From: Chitinophaga qingshengii
GTDB taxonomy: Bacteria > Bacteroidota > Bacteroidia > Chitinophagales > Chitinophagaceae
Direction: 5' to 3'
Assembly (NCBI RefSeq): GCF_014529935.1
Contig: NZ_JACVFC010000001.1
Location: 3,841,160-3,905,159 of the forward strand
Length of the DNA: 64,000 nt
Shown here: in pieces, positions 57,946 to 64,000 of the stretch
Layout of the letters: each line of letters opens with the position of its first letter
Position numbering within the stretch: position 1 is the stretch's first letter
Program-made: the position numbers and the translations under genes
Notes under the pieces: generated by a model
What the model saw: the letters and a program-made list of their open reading frames with translations, nothing else
What the model was told of the DNA's origin: nothing
Databases searched by the model: none

Positions 57946-58980
57946 TTATTCGGCACTAACGGTGTCGGCTGTAGTTATCTGATTGTCTTTATCTGTCAGG
58001 GCTTGCCACAAGATGTCTTTCAGCTCAGTAAGTCCCTGTTGGGTGACAGAGGAGATAAATACATGTGGCACATCTTTAGGCAATTCTGCGGAGATGGCGG
58101 CTTTAAGTTCGTCATCGAGCATATCGCTTTTGCTGATGGCCAGCAGAAACTGTTTATCCAGGAGCTCGGGATTATACTGTTCCAGTTCATTGACAAGCAC
58201 GTCAAACTCTTTACGGTGATCGGCGCTGTCAGCAGGAATCAGGAATAATAATACGGCGTTTCTTTCAATGTGTCGTAAAAATCGGTGGCCCAAACCTTTT
58301 CCTTCATGGGCGCCTTCGATGATACCTGGTAAGTCCGCGATACAGAAGGATTTATTGTCGCGGTATTCCACCATACCCAGTTGAGGGGTGAGGGTGGTAA
58401 AGGCATAATCCGCCACTTTGGGTTTGGCGGCGGTGATGGTAGACAGCAGGGTGGATTTGCCTGCGTTAGGGAAACCTACCAGTCCCACATCGGCCAGTAC
58501 TTTCAGCTCTACCACTTTCCAGCCTTCCTGGCCGGGCATACCGGGTTGGGCGTATTCCGGTGTTTGGTTGGTGGCTGATTTAAAGTAGGCATTACCGCGG
58601 CCGCCCTGGCCGCCGGGAATCCAGATAATTTCCTGGCCATCGTGGAGGATTTCAGCTTCCACACGGCCTGTTTCTTCGTCTTTCGCAGTGGTACCCAACG
58701 GTACTTCAATGATAATATCCTTTCCGAAGCGGCCGGTACAGTTGTCGCCGCTGCCGTTTTCCCCATCTTCAGCCAGTAGGTTTTTATGCCAGCGCAGATG
58801 CAGCAGGGTCCATAACTGAGCGTTCCCTCTTAGGATCACGTGTCCGCCACGGCCACCGTCACCACCGTCCGGGCCGGCCATCGCATTGAACTTGGTACGC
58901 ATAAAATGCATACTGCCTGCGCCGCCTTTACCGGACTTACAAAATACACGGATATAATCTACGAAGTTCGCTTTTTCCAC
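57946..58980 (-). CDS. obgE: GTPase ObgE/CgtA
   Basis: 344-aa essential ribosome-associated GTPase. The glycine-rich Obg fold is at 1-160 (FVDYIRVFCKSGKGGAGSMHF, GPDGGDGGRGGHVIL, GENGSGDNCTGRFGKD). The GTPase domain follows: G1 GFPNAGKST at ~166-174, G3 DLPGIIEGAHEGKGLG and G4 AISKSD. The start codon is GTG. The C-terminal extension is short. It acts in 50S subunit maturation. A palindromic repeat separates it from adk. Confidence 0.96.
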   Translation of the reverse strand: MEKANFVDYIRVFCKSGKGGAGSMHFMRTKFNAMAGPDGGDGGRGGHVILRGNAQLWTLLHLRWHKNLLAEDGENGSGDNCTGRFGKDIIIEVPLGTTAKDEETGRVEAEILHDGQEIIWIPGGQGGRGNAYFKSATNQTPEYAQPGMPGQEGWKVVELKVLADVGLVGFPNAGKSTLLSTITAAKPKVADYAFTTLTPQLGMVEYRDNKSFCIADLPGIIEGAHEGKGLGHRFLRHIERNAVLLFLIPADSADHRKEFDVLVNELEQYNPELLDKQFLLAISKSDMLDDELKAAISAELPKDVPHVFISSVTQQGLTELKDILWQALTDKDNQITTADTVSAE

Positions 58981-59022
58981 TGATCGATATTTTAGACAAA
59001 AATGGCTGTTGCCGGAAAATTA

Positions 59023-59102
59023 AAACGCAAAGATCGTTAAGTTTGAGCAATTTGGTACACTTCCCGTACCCTAAGCTCTTAACTTACAATCTTTGCGTTC
59101 CT
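59023..59102. repeat. Imperfect palindrome between adk and obgE
   Basis: Left AAAACGCAAAGATCGTTAAG and right CTTAACTTACAATCTTTGCG pair imperfectly around a GGTAC/GTACC centre. The GAACGCAAAG-type arm is shared with the palindrome at 54511. It may end adk transcription and lies in the leader of obgE. Confidence 0.65.
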
Positions 59103-59145
59103 ATAATAAGTTGACGAATGTCTTTCTAATGGCAGGAAGAGTCGG

Positions 59146-59733
59146 TTATACCTTTTCGGCTACCAGCTCATTCAGCTCTTTGCAGAGCAGGTCAAATACT
59201 TCTGCTTCGGTGCCGTCTCCCTTTATTTTCTTGAATTTGCCGAACTTCGCGTAGTGGTCTGCTACCGGTGCTGTTTTACTATGATACTCCACAATACGGG
59301 CTTTCACCACTTCTTCTGAAGCATCATCGGTGCGACCGGAATCTTTACCCCGGTTCAGCAGGCGTTTAATCAATTGATCTTCCGGTACTTCCAGCGATAA
59401 TACTACGGAAATAGCCGTCTTTTTCAATGCCAATAATTTATCCAGTGCTTCCGCCTGGGCAGTAGTACGGGGAAAACCGTCGAAAATGAAACCGCGGGCA
59501 TCCGGATTGGCATCCAGCATAGTGCTGATCATCCCAATCACCACTTCATCCGGTACCAGCAAACCCTGGTCTATGAACTTGGTGGCTTCCAGTCCCAAAG
59601 GTGTTTTATTGGCTCTCTCTGAACGCAGCAAATCGCCGGTTGACAGATGAACAAGCCCGTACTTATCTAGTATCTTAGCACTTTGTGTACCCTTACCGCT
59701 ACCGGGAGGGCCAAATAAAATGAGATTGACCAT
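59146..59733 (-). CDS. adk: Adenylate kinase
   Basis: 195-aa nucleotide kinase converting AMP and ATP to two ADP. It has the P-loop GPPGSGKGTQS at 8-18, the AMP-site segment LVHLSTGDLLRSE, GFIFDGFPRTTAQAEALD, and the C-terminal RIVEYHSKTAPVADHY. The LID region is short with no zinc cysteines, typical of the short-form enzyme. It precedes obgE on the same strand and has a good -7 element upstream. Confidence 0.95.
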   Translation of the reverse strand: MVNLILFGPPGSGKGTQSAKILDKYGLVHLSTGDLLRSERANKTPLGLEATKFIDQGLLVPDEVVIGMISTMLDANPDARGFIFDGFPRTTAQAEALDKLLALKKTAISVVLSLEVPEDQLIKRLLNRGKDSGRTDDASEEVVKARIVEYHSKTAPVADHYAKFGKFKKIKGDGTEAEVFDLLCKELNELVAEKV

Positions 59734-59766
59734 GTTTTATTAAAATCTACTTTACTCGCAAGGATG

Positions 59767-59774
59767 CAAATATA
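59767..59774 (-). promoter_or_regulatory. Bacteroidetes-type -7 element upstream of adk
   Basis: On the minus strand TATATTTG is a perfect TAnnTTTG, with the expected start about 28 bases before the adk ATG. No clear -33 element sits at normal distance. Confidence 0.5.
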
Positions 59775-60013
59775 ACAAACAATTGAATGTATTGGTAATT
59801 AAAATTGCGATTGATTAAATAATATAAAAGATTTCGACAAAATAGTAAAGATATTTTAATATTTGCAGCGGAACTCTAAAATATCTTCAATAGAATATTC
59901 TAATTTAACGAATTTCTGGCGATTTGACAAAAACATATACCGTTTTTTAATAATTATTTGATAGTCAGGGCCTGATCATTAAAATCTTGCCTGATTATTT
60001 GTAAGTTTATGAC

Positions 60014-62995
60014 ATGAGGAAACAATTACTGGTTGCAGGACTAACAGGCTTGCTGATGACTGGGAGCGCTATACCTATGCCCCCCGGCACTATGAACAAA
60101 AAGAAGAGTAAAAAGGTCAATACCACCACCAGTCAGCCACAAGATAAGGCGACGCAGTGGGTAGACAGCGTATTTCAATCACTTACACCGGAGGAGCGTA
60201 TCGCGCAACTGATCGTGATCAGGGCGCATTCCAACTTCGGACAGGACCATATTAATGCAGTAGCCAAAGATATCCGCGACAATAAAGTCGGCGGCCTGAT
60301 TTTTTTCCAGGGAGGCCCCCTACGGGAAGCTAACCTGACCAACTATTACCAATCCATTTCCAAAGTACCGCTGCTCATATCGGTAGATGGCGAATGGGGA
60401 CTAGGCATGCGCCTGGACAGTGTTACCTCGCTGCCCCGCAACATGATGATCGGCGCCACCCGCGATACGGCACTGGCATACGAAGCAGGCCGCGTGATGG
60501 GAGAACAATGTAAACGTATTGGTATTCATCTGGACTTCGCCCCGGACATGGATATTAATAATAACCCGAACAACCCGGTCATCAATGACCGCTCCTTCGG
60601 AGAAAACAAATTCCAGGTGGCCAGCCTCGGCGTAGCGGCCATCAAAGGCATGCAATCCACCGGTGTAATGGCCTGTGCCAAACACTTCCCTGGTCATGGT
60701 GATACGAATGTGGATTCCCACTTCGACCTGCCCTCTATTAACAAAAGCCGGGCTGCCCTCGACTCCCTCGAACTATATCCGTTCCGGGAAGCCATAGCAG
60801 CAGGCGTAGGCTCTGTTATGGTAGGGCATCTCTTTATCCCCGCCATCGATAATAAACCTAATACACCTACTTCCATCTCCTATAAAGCCGTTACCAAACT
60901 GCTGAAAAATGAGCTGGGATACAAAGGCCTGATAGTAACCGATGCCCTGGAAATGAAAGGCATCGCTAAATTCTACTCCAAGGGACAGGAATCCTTACAG
61001 TCCCTGTTGGCCGGCAACGACCTGATGATCCTGCCTTCTACAGCTTCCGGCAGCGTGTCTGCTATCATGAAAGCCATTAAAAAAGGACAGATCAGTCAAC
61101 AGGAAGTAGATGCCCGCGTGAAAAAAGTGCTGCATGCCAAATACGACCTCGGTCTCTGGAAACCACAGCAGATCGATCTCAACAACCTCACCAACGATCT
61201 GAATGCGGCTACCGATACGCTGACCCGCCGTATCGCGGAAAAGGCACTGACGCTTGTTAGAAACGATAAGAACCTGATTCCTTTTTCTCCGGCTATGAGT
61301 CAGCAGAAACTGGCGGTGATTGCTGTAGGCGCCGATGGCAGTAACGCATTCCTCGATGCGGTAAAAGCCTATAAACCAGGTACAGACGCGTTTATCTTTA
61401 CCTCCCGTCAAACCGTGCAACAGATTGCTCCTATCGTATCCCGTATCCAGCGCGATTATAAAGCGGTTATCATCAGCGTGCATAACTTCAGCCGCCGCCC
61501 GGCCAATAACTTCGGCCTCACGCTGGCAGAACGCCTGATCGTAAAACAGCTGCAATCGGAAATGCCTTCCGCTACCGTGGTGTTTGGCAATCCGTACGCC
61601 ATCCAACACTGGTGCGATGCTCCCGCGATCGTAGCTGCCTACGAAGATGACAGCATCACCCAGAAAGTAGCGGCAGACCTGCTGTTCGGCAAACTGGGAC
61701 CTAAAGGTAAACTGCCCGTAACGGTATGTCCTGATCTTCCGGAAGGTACCGGTCTCACTTACGAAGTGAACCAATATACTTCCCTGCCCACGGCCGCCCC
61801 TGCGGAAGTAGGAATGAATGAAGCCCGCCTCGCAGGCATCGACGCTCTCGCTAATGATATGATTGCCCGTGGCGCCGCTCCCGGCTGCGAAGTGCTGGCG
61901 ATGAAAGACGGTAAAATAGTATACAACCGCACCTTCGGCCATTACGAATACAACAACCAGGAACCGGTTGCTCCCGGCTCTATCTTCGACCTGGCCTCTG
62001 TTACCAAAGTGTGTGCTACCACCATCTCCATCATGCGCCTGCATGATGAAGGCAAAGTGAGCCTCGATGGAACGCTGGGGGAGTATCTGCCCTGGGTACA
62101 GGGCACTGATAAAGCAGGACTGAAAATACGGGACATACTGCTGCATCAGGCCGGACTGGTTGCGTTTATCCCTTTCTACAAAGAAACCTTATATCCTGAT
62201 GGCCGGCCGGACACTGTGTTGTACCATACCACGCCGGATGAACTGCATTCGGTGCAGGTAGCGGAAAATATGTATATGGATAACCGTTATATAGATACCA
62301 TCTGGAAAAAAATACTCGATAGTAAGGTAAACCCTCATCAGGGTTACGTATACAGCGACCTCGATTTTTTATTCCTCGGAAAAGTAATAGAACAGGTTAC
62401 CGGTAAAAGAGAAGACCAGTACGTATGGGAAACATTTTATAAACCGCTGGGATTAGCCACCACCGGCTATCTGCCAAGGGAGCGGTTTCCGTTGTCCAGG
62501 ATTGTGCCAACAGAACGGGAGACTTTTTTCCGGATGCAGTTGTTACGTGGTTTTGTGCATGATCCCGGAGCTGCGATGCTGGGCGGCGTTGCCGGTCATG
62601 CTGGCCTGTACTCCAACGCACATGATCTTGGCGTGCTGATGCAGATGTTGCTCAACAATGGTTCCTTTGAAGGCGTACAATATATTAAGCCGGAAACTGT
62701 GCGACTGTTTACTGCTTACAACAGCAGCATCAGTCGTCGCGGACTGGGTTTCGATAAACCTGAAAAAGATAATAATACCCGTCGGGAAGCCTATCCTTCT
62801 AAACTCACTTCCGGCGCTACTTTTGGTCATACCGGTTTTACCGGCACCTGCGTATGGGCAGATCCCAACAGCAAAATGGTGTTCATCTTCCTCAGTAACA
62901 GGGTGTATCCGAATGGCGGTTCCAATGGGAAGTTGTCGGCGTTGAATACAAGAGGGAAAATGATGGATGTGGTGTACGAAGCGATGAAGCCGTAA
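60014..62995 (+). CDS. NagZ-like GH3 beta-N-acetylhexosaminidase fused to a serine beta-lactamase-family hydrolase
   Basis: 993-aa two-domain exported protein. Signal peptide to ~24, then a family-3 glycoside hydrolase with the NagZ-type loop K223-H-F-P-G-H228...D234-S-H and the nucleophile D310 in VTDALEMKGI. A GH3 C-terminal part follows to ~590. Residues ~600-993 are a class-C beta-lactamase-like domain: S662-V-T-K665, YSDLDFLF, and a late FGHTGFTG. It would remove GlcNAc from muropeptides and cut a peptide or ester bond. The fused form is known in Bacteroidetes. It ends at a terminator. Confidence 0.93.
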   Translation: MRKQLLVAGLTGLLMTGSAIPMPPGTMNKKKSKKVNTTTSQPQDKATQWVDSVFQSLTPEERIAQLIVIRAHSNFGQDHINAVAKDIRDNKVGGLIFFQGGPLREANLTNYYQSISKVPLLISVDGEWGLGMRLDSVTSLPRNMMIGATRDTALAYEAGRVMGEQCKRIGIHLDFAPDMDINNNPNNPVINDRSFGENKFQVASLGVAAIKGMQSTGVMACAKHFPGHGDTNVDSHFDLPSINKSRAALDSLELYPFREAIAAGVGSVMVGHLFIPAIDNKPNTPTSISYKAVTKLLKNELGYKGLIVTDALEMKGIAKFYSKGQESLQSLLAGNDLMILPSTASGSVSAIMKAIKKGQISQQEVDARVKKVLHAKYDLGLWKPQQIDLNNLTNDLNAATDTLTRRIAEKALTLVRNDKNLIPFSPAMSQQKLAVIAVGADGSNAFLDAVKAYKPGTDAFIFTSRQTVQQIAPIVSRIQRDYKAVIISVHNFSRRPANNFGLTLAERLIVKQLQSEMPSATVVFGNPYAIQHWCDAPAIVAAYEDDSITQKVAADLLFGKLGPKGKLPVTVCPDLPEGTGLTYEVNQYTSLPTAAPAEVGMNEARLAGIDALANDMIARGAAPGCEVLAMKDGKIVYNRTFGHYEYNNQEPVAPGSIFDLASVTKVCATTISIMRLHDEGKVSLDGTLGEYLPWVQGTDKAGLKIRDILLHQAGLVAFIPFYKETLYPDGRPDTVLYHTTPDELHSVQVAENMYMDNRYIDTIWKKILDSKVNPHQGYVYSDLDFLFLGKVIEQVTGKREDQYVWETFYKPLGLATTGYLPRERFPLSRIVPTERETFFRMQLLRGFVHDPGAAMLGGVAGHAGLYSNAHDLGVLMQMLLNNGSFEGVQYIKPETVRLFTAYNSSISRRGLGFDKPEKDNNTRREAYPSKLTSGATFGHTGFTGTCVWADPNSKMVFIFLSNRVYPNGGSNGKLSALNTRGKMMDVVYEAMKP

Positions 62996-63020
62996 AGGAT
63001 GTGTAAATAATTTATTGGTG

Positions 63021-63054
63021 CGCCTGTTGTGGAAACAACAGGCGTATTTGTTTT
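63021..63054 (+). terminator. Rho-independent terminator after the GH3 fusion gene
   Basis: Perfect 10-bp stem CGCCTGTTGT / ACAACAGGCG with a GGAA loop, followed by a T-rich tail. Confidence 0.85.
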
Positions 63055-63279
63055 ATAGATAAGAGGAAAGAATAGTGAAGATGAGTACTCTTTCAGAATT
63101 TTTTCATTAGGGAATAATTTGTATATTTATTTTATACTGTAGCTGCTCGAAATGTTATGTTATCCCGTTCCTATGCAGTGATATCCTTCCATTTTGATCA
63201 TGTGGTACGTTAATTTTTCTCTGACCCAAAGGTTAAGAGAGTAATCAATTTTGTCATCTATTTACCCTTTTTGCTTGTG

Positions 63280-64000
63280 ATGAAATACCTAGCCTTATTT
63301 GCCGGTTTGTTGGCTTGTTGTACCTATGTTGAAGCCCAAAATCCAACAGAAACACCCAACACTTTCGTTTCGCTGAAGAATTTTATGCCTCCCTCTCCGG
63401 AGCCTGCGGCGCTGGGTAGATATGGAGAGATTCCCGTGGGACTGTCCAGCGGGGTGCCTGAAATATCCATTCCGCTCTACGAAATAAAATCGAGAAAGTT
63501 GTCTTTGCCCGTTTCCCTTTCCTATCATGCTTCTGGTATTAAAGTAGAGGACCTCGCCAGTACGGCCGGTTTAGGATGGGTATTAAACGCCGGAGGGATG
63601 ATTTCCCGAACTGTTATCGGAAAGGCCGATGAGAACTATGGCTTGCTGACGATGGATGGCTACAAAAACAGGGAAGAGGTTGAAAAGCCGTTTAATGCAA
63701 ACGACTTCCATTACCTTAATAATTTGGCTGAAGGTGCCTGGGATACCAGATCGGATGCATATAGCTTCAATTTCCCCGGAGGGTCGGGCAGTTTTTTCTA
63801 CGATGTAGATAAAACAATACATCATACTGCGCAGGATAAGCAATATAAGATATCCAGAACTCCCGCCAATACATTTGAAATTATAGACGACAAGGGCAAT
63901 CAATATCTTTTTCAGGACACAGAGCGCACTTCCGGTCCTAATTCGATAGATATAACCTGCTGGTGGTTAAGTAAAATTATATCAGCAGATAAAACGGATA
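63280..64000 (+). CDS. N-terminus of a large secreted RHS-type protein, partial
   Basis: Open from the ATG at 63280 to the window edge, 240 codons with no stop. Signal peptide MKYLALFAGLLACCTYVEAQ, then NFMPPSPEPAALGRYGEIPVG, SGVPEISIPLYEIKSRKLSLP, SYHASGIKVEDLASTAGLGW and NAGGMISRTVIGK. This matches the N-terminal region of very large Bacteroidetes RHS-repeat proteins. RHS repeats and any C-terminal toxin lie beyond the window, so the identification rests on the N-terminus only. Confidence 0.65.
   Translation, partial: MKYLALFAGLLACCTYVEAQNPTETPNTFVSLKNFMPPSPEPAALGRYGEIPVGLSSGVPEISIPLYEIKSRKLSLPVSLSYHASGIKVEDLASTAGLGWVLNAGGMISRTVIGKADENYGLLTMDGYKNREEVEKPFNANDFHYLNNLAEGAWDTRSDAYSFNFPGGSGSFFYDVDKTIHHTAQDKQYKISRTPANTFEIIDDKGNQYLFQDTERTSGPNSIDITCWWLSKIISADKTD

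Noticed and set aside
1..64000. CRISPR array, insertion sequence, rRNA or integrated element
   Set aside because: I looked for regularly spaced repeats, transposase genes with terminal inverted repeats, and rRNA signatures, and saw none. The palindromes found are isolated and not spaced as an array.

Overview
The window comes from a Bacteroidetes (Bacteroidota) chromosome, most likely a Chitinophaga-like member of the Chitinophagaceae. The evidence is a SusC/SusD pair, many lipoproteins and Tat-exported sugar oxidoreductases, a fused alpha/beta 2-oxoacid dehydrogenase E1, Shine-Dalgarno-poor starts, and several Bacteroidetes-type promoters (TAnnTTTG at -7). It is ordinary-looking chromosome: no rRNA, no convincing tRNA, no CRISPR array, no insertion sequence and no prophage were seen. 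Base composition and gene style look uniform throughout.

Layout. 1-2.8 kb: paaABCD, the phenylacetyl-CoA epoxidase genes, cut off on the left. 2.9-9.8 kb: nadD, an AI-2E-family permease, a YtxH/holin-like/unknown small-protein triad, a radical SAM/SPASM protein, a GH25 lysozyme, a CAP-domain lipoprotein and small proteins. 9.9-13.0 kb: kdnA-kdsB-kdnB, which predicts 8-amino-Kdo in the LPS core. 13.1-19.6 kb: rmuC, an MFS transporter, a Dps-like protein, a long perfect palindrome, a NYN-LOTUS RNase-like gene coupled to a YmdB-like macrodomain gene, a TlpA-like thioredoxin and a 47-aa membrane protein. 19.6-22.0 kb: fused E1 and a small membrane protein.

22.2-40.4 kb is the most accessory-like part. 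It carries a Tat-exported TIM-barrel sugar isomerase-like protein, a formylglycine-generating-enzyme-like protein, two Tat-exported Gfo/Idh/MocA oxidoreductases, a DacB/PBP4 peptidase, two lipoproteins, SusC/SusD, a GMC oxidoreductase with a four-cysteine cluster motif, its Tat-lipoprotein small subunit, and an FGGY sugar kinase. Together they suggest uptake and oxidative breakdown of a glycoside at or outside the inner membrane, by 3-keto-sugar-type chemistry. The substrate is unknown.

40.6-64 kb is mostly housekeeping and envelope genes: mutL, msrB, a SRPBCC/GyrI-like protein, a DUF4836-like lipoprotein, an FtsE/FtsX-like ABC pair, a DUF3857/transglutaminase membrane protein, a DUF2891-like protein, a geranylgeranyl-reductase-like flavoprotein, ybaB, a PepSY membrane protein, a GNAT with a C-terminal cysteine cluster, obgE, adk, and a NagZ-like GH3/beta-lactamase fusion. 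The right edge cuts the start of a large secreted RHS-type protein.

Two features run across the window. Dispersed intergenic palindromes share a GCGAAGAT-type core or a GAACGCAAAG arm. At least six convergent gene pairs end with zero to thirteen bases of overlap and no room for a terminator.
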